Positions 33,657-43,292 of a stretch of DNA of 64,000 nucleotides are shown here, one piece after another. The first letter of the stretch is position 1; each line of letters starts with the position of its first letter. This stretch comes from G965220075 sp965220075 (GTDB lineage Bacteria > Chloroflexota > UBA11872), in the NCBI GenBank assembly GCA_965220075.1, contig OZ244806.1, forward strand, positions 1,364,001 to 1,428,000. Reading direction: 5' to 3'. Position numbers and translations under genes: made by a program. A model generated the notes under the pieces. It did no database searches. It was given only the letters and a program-made list of their open reading frames with translations, and was not told the origin of the DNA.

Positions 33657-36124
33657 GTGCCTGACGTCATGATGCCGAGACACGCTCGCGCAGTCGTTGT
33701 TGGTGCCGGGATCGCCGGTTGCAGCGTGGCCTATCATCTGACAAAGCTTGGTTGGCGCGACATCGTCGTCGTAGAACAGGGCAGGCTCTTCGAGACCGGT
33801 GGCTCCACGTCCCACGCGCCGGGACTCGTCTTCCAGATCAACTCCTCCAAGACCATGACGCGCTTCGCTCGCTACACCGTTGACCTGTGGTCGCGGATGC
33901 AGCTCGACGGCGTTCCATGCGCCAAAACCGTGGGCAGCCTGGAGGTGGCCTGGACGCCTGAGCGGCTCTACGACCTGAAACGAAAGGTCGGGTACGGCCT
34001 GAGCTGGGACGTGGAGGCCCACCTGCTCAGTGCCGCCGAGGCGCGCGGTCTCTTCCCTATGCTTTCCGAGCGCGTCCTGGGGGCGATGTACGTCCCTTCG
34101 GACATCCAAACGAAGGCGACCAGGCCGGCCGAGGCAATGGCGCGAGAGGCCGAGCGAAACGGCGCGGCGTTCTACGGCAACGTCAAGGTCACCGGCTTCG
34201 GAATCGCCGACGGCCGCGTTGCCGCGGTACACACCACCCAGGGCGACATCCAGACAGACCTCGTAGTCTCGGCCGTCGGCATCTGGGCGCCGAGACTAGA
34301 CGGTCTGGCTGGCGTGCCCATTCCGCTGTCGCCGATGCAGCACATCTACGCGGTTACCACGCCGCTGCAGGACCTGGCCGGCGCCGCCGAAGAAATATCC
34401 ATGCCGATCTTGCGCCACCAGGACAAGGCCATGTACTTCCGACAGGTCGGAGAGGCCATCGGCATTGGCTCATACCGCCACGAACCCCTGGTTGTGGACG
34501 CGGATGACATCCTCGACCACGGGCAAGCTCCCATCGCCCCGGCCGAGATGCCGTTCACGCCGAGCCACTTCGAGAGAGCGATGGCGGCGGCGCGGGAGGC
34601 GCTTCCCAGCCTTGAGGGCGCGGGCTTGACGCGCAAGTTCAACGGCCTGTTCTCCTTCACCACCGATGGCTTTCCAGTGCTTGGCGAATCGCCCCGGGTG
34701 CGTGGATTCTGGTCGGCGCAGGCCGTGTGGATAACCCACGCCGGCGGCGTCGGCAAGGCGGTCGCCGAGTGGATCGTGAACGGCGAGCCGACAACCGACC
34801 TTAGAGAGTGCGACATCAGGCGCTTCCACCCACACGCGCTCCGCCGCCCCTATGTCCGGGCGCGGGCCGCGCAGCAGTACCGCGAGGTGTACGACATCAT
34901 TCACCCGCGGCAGCAGATGACCAATCCCCGCAACATCCGCCTGACGCCCTTCTTTGCCCGGCAACGGGAGCTCGGCGCCGTCTTCTTCGAGAACGCGGGA
35001 TGGGAACGCCCCCAGTGGTACGACGCCAACCAGGACCTACTCGACTCACTGAGCGTCAACGGTGAATCGCGTGCCGGCTGGGCGGCGCGGGAATGGTCGC
35101 CGACGGTTGCGGCCGAGCACGTGGCTACCCGTGAGCGTGCGGCCCTGTTCGACCTCACCCCTTTTGCCAAGTTCGAGATGACCGGCCCCGGCGCGCTGGA
35201 GGCTCTGCAACGCCTCGCCTCCAACCAGATGAACAAGCCCGTTGGGTCGATCACCTACACGGCGATGCTCACGCCGCGCGGCGGAGTCAAGTGCGACTTG
35301 ACGGTTACGCGGCTCGGCGAGGAGCGTTTCCTGGTGCTCACCGGCGGGGCCATGGGACTGCACGACCTGGACTGGATCCGGTCGCATCTGCCGGACGACC
35401 GCTCGGTGCGCGTGGCCGATGTCTCGTCGGGGCGATGCTGCCTGGGCCTGTGGGGACCGAGGGCTCGAGAAACGCTCAGCCGCGTCTGCGAGGACGACGT
35501 GAGCGATGCCGCATTCCCGTACATGACCGCGAAGCCGATAACCGTAGGAGAGGTCCCCTCGCTGGCTCTGCGCATCTCATACGTGGGTGAGCTTGGGTGG
35601 GAGATCTACGCTCCCGCCGAGCAGGGATTGCGGCTGTGGGACTCTCTCTGGGAAGCGGGCGGCCGCTCGGCGTCATTGCGGCGGGCGGCGGCGCGTTCGA
35701 CTCACTGCGGCTGGAAAAGGGCTACCGGCTGTGGGGAAACGACATCCACACTGAGTACAACCCATACGAGGCGGGCATAGGGTTCGCGGTGAAAATGAGG
35801 AAAGGCGATTTCGTCGGCAGGGAGGCGCTCGGCAAATTGCGGGCGCAGGGCCTGACGCGCAGCCTGTGCTGCATGACGCTTGACGACCCCAGCTCCGTGG
35901 TCGTGGGCAAGGAGCCCATACTGGATGGCGGCCGGGTGCTTGGCTACGTGACCAGCGCGAACTACGGCCACTCCATCGGCCGCGGCATCGTGTATGGCTA
36001 TCTGCCCATCGAATATGCCAAGGCAGGAAGAAACGTCGACGTCCTTTACTTTGGCGAGCGCCTCCAAGCGACCGTGGCGAATGAACCGCTTTACGATCCG
36101 GACGGCAGGCGGATGAAGGCGTGA
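33657..36124 (+). pseudogene. FAD-dependent oxidoreductase with GcvT domain (dimethylglycine/sarcosine dehydrogenase-like), single frameshift
   Basis: The N-terminal DAO domain has the Rossmann motif VVVGAGIAGCSVAYHL (residues 12-27) and GGSTSHAPGLVFQ, a region that carries the FAD-linked His in related enzymes. The C-terminal half is a folate-binding GcvT domain (ATRERAALFDLTPFAKFEM). Near 35660 the frame shifts; the other frame continues RPLGVIAAGGGAFDSLRLEK and KGYRLWGNDIHTEYNPYEAG to the stop at 36124, giving about 822 residues. Such enzymes demethylate N-methyl amino acids and pass the carbon to tetrahydrofolate. The single indel in a well-conserved gene may be a sequence error. Confidence 0.85.
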
Positions 36125-36197
36125 GCCGCACTAGTTCCCTCCCGGTTGGCGACATGCCGAATCGGTACAACGACCCATTGCGACTGGAGGTCCTCAG

Positions 36198-37439
36198 GTG
36201 ACGCAAACGCTGGCAATCGACGGTCTCAAGCGGCGTCGCGTGCCGATCAACCTTCGGCAGAGCGGGGATAGCGACGCGCGAACCCTCATTTCTACTCGCA
36301 TCCGAAAGTCTCCATGGTGGCACCTGTCGAAGGCAGCCGGATGTTGGGCCTACACGACCTACAACCACATGTACCATCCGCGCGCGTACGTCAAACCCGA
36401 GCATGGCGGGCTACTCGAGGAGTACAGGTACCTCACCCAACACGTCAGCATGTGGGACGTTGCGGTCGAGCGTCAGATACAGGTCAGGGGTCCGGACGCC
36501 GCCGAGTTCGTCAACCTGTTGATAACGCGTGACGTTCACACGGTAGTGCCGACAATGCAGGCGCGTTACGTGATTCTGTGCAACCAGTACGGCGGCGTCA
36601 TCAACGACCCGGTGCTGCTGCGGGTCGCCGATGACGAGTTCTGGTTCAGCATTTCGGATTCCGATGTCCTCCTCTGGGCGCAGGGGGTCAACGCCAACGC
36701 CGAATACAACGTCGAAATCAACGAGATCGACGTGGCCCCGCTCCAGATACAGGGGCCCAAGTCGGCCCCGCTCATGGAGAAGATGTTCGGCTCGCACGTG
36801 AAGAGGATCCCGTACTACGGCCTCATTCACGAAACGCTGAACGGCCATGCGGTCACGATTTCCCGCACAGGCTTCTCCGCCGAGGTCGGCTTCGAAATAT
36901 ATCTGCACGACGCCATGCTCCACGCGGACGATGTCTGGCCGTACATCCTGGAGCAGGGCGCAGAGTTCAACCTGCGCGTTATCGCCCCCAGCCACATCCG
37001 CCGTCTGGAGGCCGGAATCCTGTCCTACGGCCAGGATATGGACATCGAGAACAACCCCTATGAAGTCCGGCTCGGCTGGCAGGTGGATCAGAATAAGAGC
37101 AACTTCATAGGTAAAGACGCACTGGCCAGGATCAAGGCAGAGGGGGGCAAGCAGCGCCTTGTTGGTTTGAAGGTCGGAGGCAAACCGATCACCTGGTACA
37201 ACGAGGACTTCTACCCGGTCAAGGACAGCGACGCCGGCCACGACGTGGGCTACGTCACCAGCGCCTTCTGGTCCCCGAACGTCGGGTCGAACATTGCCTT
37301 TGCCGTCATGCCTCCTACCCACTGGAGGCGAGGCACCCGCGTCAACGTGCTGCTGCCCAACGACGGTATCGTCGACGCCGAGGTGGTACGTGTCCCCTTC
37401 TTCGACCCGACCAAGGAGCGCCCCAAGACGGTTCTCTGA
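36198..37439 (+). CDS. GcvT-family aminomethyltransferase (DmdA-like)
   Basis: A 413-residue folate-dependent methyltransferase: LLEEYRYLTQHVSMWDVAVE near residue 73, ISRTGFSAEVGFEIYLHDA near 222, and C-terminal-domain motifs RRLEAGILSYGQDMDIENNP and GYVTSAFWSPNVG. It is related to glycine-cleavage T proteins and to the dimethylsulfoniopropionate demethylase DmdA. A GTG start has GGAGG upstream. With the FAD-GcvT gene it could take methyl groups from betaine-like compounds. The precise substrate cannot be read from sequence. Confidence 0.85.
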   Translation: MTQTLAIDGLKRRRVPINLRQSGDSDARTLISTRIRKSPWWHLSKAAGCWAYTTYNHMYHPRAYVKPEHGGLLEEYRYLTQHVSMWDVAVERQIQVRGPDAAEFVNLLITRDVHTVVPTMQARYVILCNQYGGVINDPVLLRVADDEFWFSISDSDVLLWAQGVNANAEYNVEINEIDVAPLQIQGPKSAPLMEKMFGSHVKRIPYYGLIHETLNGHAVTISRTGFSAEVGFEIYLHDAMLHADDVWPYILEQGAEFNLRVIAPSHIRRLEAGILSYGQDMDIENNPYEVRLGWQVDQNKSNFIGKDALARIKAEGGKQRLVGLKVGGKPITWYNEDFYPVKDSDAGHDVGYVTSAFWSPNVGSNIAFAVMPPTHWRRGTRVNVLLPNDGIVDAEVVRVPFFDPTKERPKTVL

Positions 37440-37665
37440 AGCAGCTCCGGACAGCAACCTGGTGGAGCTTGGGCTGCCGTCCTGCCGAGCCTGGGACCGT
37501 CCGCTGTCTGGTCGCCGTCCCTTCGAGGCACTGGGGCCTCAGACGGTTGGCAACCTGCCGACCGACTATCTAGGACACCAAACCGACCGATCTAACCATC
37601 GCATCTTGCGGTGAACGTCCGGCGTGAGATGTCCATCGTGCCGCCGATTCGTTCGAGTGCATCTG

Positions 37666-37837
37666 CCACCTATTTTGGGTGGTTGGAAACCGCAGTGGGA
37701 GGATCGGCCTTACTATCCTGCGGGCGTTCCGATGACCGCAGACGGTGGGCCTAATCGGCGCTATGGCGGTGGTTCCGGCCTGGTTGAGGGGCTAGTGGCC
37801 TTCTGGTTGTGCGGGTTCGAGTCCCGCCCTCGGCACC
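37666..37837 (+). repeat. Direct repeat copy 2 ending in a tRNA-Leu 3' half (attachment-site-like)
   Basis: The left part (37666-37730) repeats the hairpin region (CCACC...GGTGG), ggaaaccgca and ctgcgggcgttcc. The right part (37784-37837) repeats the tRNA-Leu half ttgaggggctag ... gggttcgagtcccgccctcg with changes only in the variable arm. No 5' tRNA half is present. With copy 1 it brackets 8.3 kb in direct orientation. The flanks 37440-37665 and 37838-38166 show no gene. Confidence 0.7.
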
Positions 37838-38166
37838 CGCGAAGTAACGGACGCATTTCTGCTTCCGCCGCTTTGATTGCGTAGGCTCGGCCAGGCGCGT
37901 TCCCGACACGCTCAACGCCGTAAATCCTAGCGAAAATTGCCGCGAAATATGAGGGATGGCTAGACGTGGCGCCTGCCGACGAGGCCGGGCGCCGCTCTCG
38001 GAGATTATCGGCCGCATCAATTAACGATTCGGCACGAACTTCCCGGACCAGGAGCGGCTGCTCTTCGCGCAGGCGAAGGAGCACGCCGTCGGTAACGAGC
38101 ACGTCGGCCAGAAGGAACACGCTCAGCGAGTTCAGTCTCGGCGTCCGCAAACAGGTTGAGGTCTAG

Positions 38167-38313
38167 ATGATCAAGCGGATGGGCGAGAACGATGCGCTCG
38201 TCACCGGATACATGGTCGGCCCCGCCTTTCACGAGATCGCACTACGCGTCTGCGCCCACGAGATATTCGAGGTGGTGGCTGTTGACGTATCGCCAGTCGA
38301 GAAACGGGCCTAG
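38167..38313 (+). CDS. Small hypothetical protein
   Basis: A 48-residue frame (starting MIKRMGENDALVTGYMVG) ends four bases inside the stop of the convergent gene. It has coding-like composition but no recognised family and no clear ribosome binding site. It may be a remnant. Confidence 0.25.
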   Translation: MIKRMGENDALVTGYMVGPAFHEIALRVCAHEIFEVVAVDVSPVEKRA

Positions 38314-39608
38314 TCAAGACCAAGGAGCCACATCGGAGCCCGAGAGAATTGTGTCAGCGAGATTTCACGGGAAAGGATCCCAGAAACGGCACGAACGGAT
38401 CCTGCGCCCGAGACAGAAGACATCCGTGCGTCGGCTGCGTCTCTTGCCTCCGCCACATCGGTCCAAAGGTCAGAGAGCGATTCGAAATCGGCCGCCGTTT
38501 CCCAAAAGCCCAAGTCCGTACCCAGACTCGACCACCAGAATTCGAGATCCGACTTCGTTACCTCCGCGGCCTCCAACAACGATGCGGTGCTGGCGGAGGC
38601 GAGCCGCAGCAACAATAGCCCGCGCGCCAAGATGGGAGTTGCCGCCCCGGCCTGGACGCTTCTGGTCTCTGCTGCATCGAATATCGCGGAGGCGCTAGGA
38701 CTTTCGGTGGTCAGTGCGCGATACAGCGGCTCGGACATGTTTTCCCTTTGCGAACTCATCGCCGAGCTGAACGTCGAATAACTGCCCAATCCCTTAGCGA
38801 TGACGAGCTTGACCGCCTGGCGGAGGAGCGATACGTCCAATGATACGCCGGCCCTATCAGCGCGCGGCTCGAGTTCTGTCCACGAGTCGAATAAGGGATC
38901 AACAATCTCTACGCGTGGGTTAACCGGCGGAGGCTCGGGAGACCGAATGCGCGTTGGGCGATAGGTCACCTCGTTGCGTCGCCCCGAATCGGTGGACAGG
39001 ATCTTTAAGTCAATACTCCAGGCTTGCAGCCACTCCGCGGCAAGCACGTCCAGGTGCGGTTGGCCGACTCCCAATGCCTGTATCCATTCAGACAGGCTTC
39101 GTGAATCCAGAGAGATAGCATCAAGCAGACGCACAGACCTGCCGGGCTCGCGTGACCAGGCTCGAAGAAACAACCATGTTGCACGGTGAGTAGTCCCGTT
39201 AAACTGCTTAGCCTGACCGTGCTGATTGAGTGCGATGTGGCGACTTCGGAATACGCCAATACCCTCTGTTGCAAGCAAGCACATTGCCGCACGCAATTCT
39301 GCATAGTATGCAAGGTGGTAGGCGGAGTAACGATCGCCCCTCGAAATCGCGTCAAACGCTCTTGAGAGATAGTTCCATCCGTCCGTTAGGTGTAGTGGGG
39401 CAGAACAAGTGATATACTCACCAAGTTTTGCCGTATCTATCGAATTTGATCCCAGCGCCTTGTTCACGTCTTTATATGGATGACGTCTGTTCAGCCAACG
39501 CTTCCAACGCCGAACTCGTTTGCCGACTGACCGCAACGAATTCTCTGATGCGATTGGAGAGGCGGCGCGAACAAAATCCCTTTCGCTCCTTACTATTGTG
39601 GGAATCAC
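38310..39608 (-). CDS. Unknown protein, third gene of the methyltransferase-DGQHR operon
   Basis: A 432-residue, mainly helical protein with no family I recognise. Segments that look structured include DRYSAYHLAYYAELRAAMCL near residue 90-110 and TRSVQAGAATPILARGLLLL near 318-337. No nuclease, ATPase or membrane motif was seen. The GTG start lies six bases after the DGQHR stop, so the two are coupled. In this setting it is the most likely carrier of an undescribed defence activity. Confidence 0.7.
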   Translation of the reverse strand: MIPTIVRSERDFVRAASPIASENSLRSVGKRVRRWKRWLNRRHPYKDVNKALGSNSIDTAKLGEYITCSAPLHLTDGWNYLSRAFDAISRGDRYSAYHLAYYAELRAAMCLLATEGIGVFRSRHIALNQHGQAKQFNGTTHRATWLFLRAWSREPGRSVRLLDAISLDSRSLSEWIQALGVGQPHLDVLAAEWLQAWSIDLKILSTDSGRRNEVTYRPTRIRSPEPPPVNPRVEIVDPLFDSWTELEPRADRAGVSLDVSLLRQAVKLVIAKGLGSYSTFSSAMSSQRENMSEPLYRALTTESPSASAIFDAAETRSVQAGAATPILARGLLLLRLASASTASLLEAAEVTKSDLEFWWSSLGTDLGFWETAADFESLSDLWTDVAEARDAADARMSSVSGAGSVRAVSGILSREISLTQFSRAPMWLLGLD

Positions 39609-39614
39609 GAGGAA

Positions 39615-41138
39615 TTAGTCTTTGTCATAGCCGAGTGCCCGTGCCACGGACTGGGAACTCTTTGCGATGTCGGAACTGCCTGATCCAGCCAAGTGTCGCA
39701 GGAGTTGGAGCCGCACTTGCCTGTAGCCGCTGCCGGTTCGATAGCGGCTCTGTCGATCTTCTACTTCCTCGGGAAGACCAGGTGTTACGGCAGAGCGCCA
39801 ATCAAATCTTGAGAGGTCGTGAGTCAGTCGCTTGATGAAGCAGCTGATGCTGCCTTGTGATCGTAGGTCTTCCAGTGCGAGGCTGACCTCTGCGAGATCC
39901 GTGGCTTCCGCTGACGTTGATCGTCTCCAGTCGCTGAACGCGATGTCGCTTCGGAGTTCATAAGAGATATCGTTGCAGACCTGCAAGACTCCTCTGACAC
40001 CCTGATCCGTGGCGAGTATGGCAAAGCGCCCGGCGAACGCTGGATCACGTCCCGGTGGGGTGTCCTGATGAGGTGTTCGCTTACGAAGGTGCTCAGCCCA
40101 CTCCTGGTTTGAGGCACGAACTGCGACTTCCAGGCCTGACCAAAGCTCAATCAGGTAGGCGGCCTGCTGAGCCCGAGTCCACCCGAGCACGTCGGTTCGT
40201 TCCCTAGAATGCTCAGTTCCGAAGAATCCGCCGATCCCGGTCCTCCGACTCCCGGCCCACCCGCGAACGAAGCTCAGCGTCAATGATCGCACGAATGCTG
40301 CTTGCGTTACCTTCCCTTTTGCACGCCCGAGCATGCCAATTCGATTGCGCCAACAACTCTCAGGATGGCTCCACAGCGCCTCTGTGAGCTCCTGCGCGCG
40401 AGTCTCCCGATACGCCATCGGGCCTTCGACTGTCTCAAGCCAATCGACAGTCCGGAGCAAAGGATATAGATCGTACGCCATAGACGGATTGATTCTCTTA
40501 GGTGTTATGTTAATGGTCCAAAAAAGATATGCCTGCCAGCTAATGTCAAGATCCTCGAATAACACTACCGGCAGTTCGAAATCTCCTTCCAGTTCCTGAC
40601 TGTCAGGGAATGCAAACAGTCGGTGCTGACCGTCAATAATCTCGATTGGATCCAGCCCGCCTTTTATCGGCTCCCACGAAGAATTCTCGGAGCCCTCCGG
40701 CAGCACGAGGTACGCCATAGTCTCGTCCAGCAAATCGACGGTGATTAAATCGCTCTGCTTGGCCATGACGCCCTGTCTATCGGTCGTGGCGCCGACAAGG
40801 TTGCCGACAACGGCGGTCGGCAACCATCCGGGCTTCCTGAGTTCAGGGAATCGATTCTGCTGTGCAGTGTTCAGGGTCGCCCACGGATACCCTGCACTGA
40901 CGAATCGTGCTATCTCCTTCGACCGAATCGCGTCGTGGCCACGCTGAATCCCTATGTCTTCCGCTCGTGGGCCTTTGGCTTCGCGTTCCCGAACACCTGA
41001 CAGCCTTCTAAGGAGAGAAGCAGGCATCGAACAGACGTAGAAGTAGGGCAGCGGTTTCCGCTGGCGCGACGCTTCGTCAAACCTGTACCTATTCCATTCG
41101 GTGAGCCACTGCCGAACCCGAATCGCTGGTATGCGCAT
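39615..41138 (-). CDS. DGQHR-domain protein (DndB/DpdB-like)
   Basis: A 507-residue protein with the signature PIEIIDGQHRLFAFPDSQ (near residue 165-180) and FWTINITPKRINPSMAYDL (near 212). DGQHR domains occur in DndB and DpdB, which accompany DNA phosphorothioate and deazaguanine modification systems and bind or modify DNA or nucleotides. The ATG at 41138 has GAGGA about eight bases upstream. It lies 72 bases downstream of the DNA methyltransferase. Confidence 0.8.
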   Translation of the reverse strand: MRIPAIRVRQWLTEWNRYRFDEASRQRKPLPYFYVCSMPASLLRRLSGVREREAKGPRAEDIGIQRGHDAIRSKEIARFVSAGYPWATLNTAQQNRFPELRKPGWLPTAVVGNLVGATTDRQGVMAKQSDLITVDLLDETMAYLVLPEGSENSSWEPIKGGLDPIEIIDGQHRLFAFPDSQELEGDFELPVVLFEDLDISWQAYLFWTINITPKRINPSMAYDLYPLLRTVDWLETVEGPMAYRETRAQELTEALWSHPESCWRNRIGMLGRAKGKVTQAAFVRSLTLSFVRGWAGSRRTGIGGFFGTEHSRERTDVLGWTRAQQAAYLIELWSGLEVAVRASNQEWAEHLRKRTPHQDTPPGRDPAFAGRFAILATDQGVRGVLQVCNDISYELRSDIAFSDWRRSTSAEATDLAEVSLALEDLRSQGSISCFIKRLTHDLSRFDWRSAVTPGLPEEVEDRQSRYRTGSGYRQVRLQLLRHLAGSGSSDIAKSSQSVARALGYDKD

Positions 41139-41210
41139 CACGCTGTCCTCAGGCCATGACACAAATCGCCCCAAATCCTGTCGCAGTGTCGGGGCGGGGC
41201 GCGCCTTGCC

Positions 41211-42464
41211 CTATACATATGGAGTGTCGTCGATCTTGTCGGGCTTTGGCATAAACTGAGCTACCACATGCGGCTCGCCGGTTGATGGCTGTTCGGATGT
41301 GGGCGCGTTCCAGAACCTTCCAGAAGTGTACCAATACCCGCCCGTCGCGGCGTCCACAAGCCTTACTGGAACCAGTTTTGCCTCGACGCCAAACTTCGAC
41401 AGCGGGGGCCGCACCATGGCAGAGTTGGCTACTGAGACCGCACGTTTGCCGAGCGACTCGTCTGCTAGAGCCAACTCGAAGTCACCCGCGACAATCTTAT
41501 GTTCACTATCTGGCAGGCGGTGGCTCTTGGTGACACGCACCCACGATATGGAAATGCCTTCCCCATTGATGAATGTGCCTAGCAGCTTGGCGAACTTGAG
41601 CAGCCTCAACTCGATGATTGTTCGCTGGAAGTCCTCGCGACGGTTCCTGTCGTCGCCCATGCGAGATAGAAATCTTTTCGCCGATTGCACCATTCGGTCA
41701 TATACCTGCACATATCCTGCTGTGAGATCGAGACCATATCCCACGCGACCCATGGCCTCGGCCATGGCCGGGACGGATCCGACGCCAGCGAGCGGATCTA
41801 GGACTGCATCCCCTTCGACGGTAGTCAACGCAATCATTCGGTAGGTGAGCTCCTCGGGAAATGGGCAGAAGTGAGTCCGGACACCCGACCATGATCCCTG
41901 TGTAGGTATCGGGATGCTCCAGAGATTTGCCGGCATCGAGCCGTGGGGAGAATAGCGTTCTGGGTATCTTCGCCACCAGATTGAATTCGGGATGGGCGAG
42001 CGGAGCCCGGTCGCATCGAATCTGAATTCGTCCGACTTCGAGAATAGCAGCACCTGTTCAGTGATATCCCTGAGTTCTCCGTGGTGAGTCCAAGGGAGCG
42101 CCTTTTGCTTGTCCCACGTAATTGCCTCACGCAGCGTCCAGCCGGCTTCCTCTGCGCACGTGGCGAGCCCATCGGGTAGCCGAACGACGCGTCCATTCCT
42201 CCGCACGGATCCCGCGACAAGCCAAAATGTGGCGTCATCGGCCGCGATTCTGTGGCAATCCCGGAACAGTCGGGCCATTTGCTCAAGGTAGTCGTCAACA
42301 GGTTGACCGCGGGTGCCGATCTGCGAGGCGTTCCCATAGTTATGCATGTCAAGGTACGGAGGAGAGGTGATGATCGAGCAAGGAGGCGGGACATCCCGCC
42401 AGAGGTCACAAAGCTTCGCCGCGTCCCCAATGTTCAGCCCGCGCCGAAGTTTCGACTCGTCCAT
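41211..42464 (-). CDS. DNA methyltransferase, SPPY type (N4-cytosine or N6-adenine)
   Basis: A 417-residue enzyme. Motif IV, TSPPYLDMHNYG, is at residues 34-45, and motif I, VLDPLAGVGSVPAMAEAMGR, comes later near 218. This order makes it a beta-class methyltransferase, commonly N4-cytosine for S/T-SPPY. The C-terminal 150 residues are a possible recognition or partner domain. No cognate nuclease with a recognisable motif is adjacent; the DGQHR and unknown genes follow on the same strand. Confidence 0.85.
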   Translation of the reverse strand: MDESKLRRGLNIGDAAKLCDLWRDVPPPCSIITSPPYLDMHNYGNASQIGTRGQPVDDYLEQMARLFRDCHRIAADDATFWLVAGSVRRNGRVVRLPDGLATCAEEAGWTLREAITWDKQKALPWTHHGELRDITEQVLLFSKSDEFRFDATGLRSPIPNSIWWRRYPERYSPHGSMPANLWSIPIPTQGSWSGVRTHFCPFPEELTYRMIALTTVEGDAVLDPLAGVGSVPAMAEAMGRVGYGLDLTAGYVQVYDRMVQSAKRFLSRMGDDRNRREDFQRTIIELRLLKFAKLLGTFINGEGISISWVRVTKSHRLPDSEHKIVAGDFELALADESLGKRAVSVANSAMVRPPLSKFGVEAKLVPVRLVDAATGGYWYTSGRFWNAPTSEQPSTGEPHVVAQFMPKPDKIDDTPYV

Positions 42465-42567
42465 GACGGGCAGTCTAGGCCACCATCGTCGAGAGATCAG
42501 CGCCGAAGGGTTCGACCCCGCTCAGGCCACGTCCCCGTAAGTGGTGTCAACAGCGCTATTCTCGATG

Positions 42568-42747
42568 TCAGCTCGCTGCGTGCTCTGGCCCAGGTGATGG
42601 GCGCGGCGTCCTCATCGTCGTGGAGCGACGGCCGACCGCGCACTCAGCGCGCTGCTTGGTGAGCACAGCGTCGACGGCCCGAATCATGGCATCGCGGTCG
42701 GGGACGATGCCGGTCGCGTCAGTTCGGCGTTGAAACTCGCGACCAAG
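42568..42747 (-). pseudogene. C-terminal remnant of an IS256-family transposase
   Basis: About 40 residues (QRRTDATGIVPDRDAMIRAV, then LTKQRAECAVGRR) match the end of IS256-type transposases (RRT-x-VVGIFP ... VLAEQ-x-x-EWA). The DDE catalytic core is missing. It marks an old insertion beside the methyltransferase operon. Confidence 0.55.
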
Positions 42748-43292
42748 GCGATCTGCGGGTGGTGCAACCATGTCTTGTGCGGGGGACGCGCGGGACAGCG
42801 GGCAAGGTGAGCCGTGCAGAGGCCGGGCGGGACGGTGACGCCGAGCCCGCATCGACGGTGCCGCTACAGCTGGGTCACGTCCGAATCCGCCACGTGCGTT
42901 CCCGGCACCCGCAGCGCCGCTCATTCCACGTAATTCACGCCAATTGCGGTGCAGTTCGGTAAGGCGCAGCGCGCACGCCAGTCAGTCGTCAGACGCCCGC
43001 GGAGGCCGAGGGCTGCGATCGCACGTCGCAGGTACCGCGGTACTGCATGCAATGCTCTGGGATGGCCACGGCGCCGGAGGAGCACTTCTCCCGTCCGGCA
43101 CCCTGCTTGTTTTGGGATGGATGCCATCGTTGTGGGGCTTCCAGGCCATTCCCGATCTGCCGTCACCAGCTTTCAAGACAGAGCTCGGTGTAGACGAGCG
43201 AGGCACAACCTGCCGCGTATGCTGTTCGCCTTGACGCCTGCGTTGACGAACCCTTGCACCGTAGGCGAGATGCCCGATTGGAGGGTTAGCAC
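42748..43292. other. Gap before hisZ without a recognisable gene
   Basis: No convincing gene was found on either strand. A 12-base perfect palindrome GTACCGCGGTAC lies near 43035, in a context that only loosely resembles a T-box sequence. No terminator-antiterminator pair was identified. Confidence 0.4.

Noticed and set aside
38310..42464. A complete Dpd or Dnd DNA-modification system
   Set aside because: Only the DGQHR protein recalls DndB or DpdB. No DndACDE, DpdA or other components are adjacent; the TGT-like gene at 25274-26329 belongs to another operon.
43020..43060. T-box-like sequence before hisZ (aggtaccgcgg)
   Set aside because: Only a palindromic core is present. The specifier loop, the AGGGTGG-type antiterminator bulge and a terminator could not be found.
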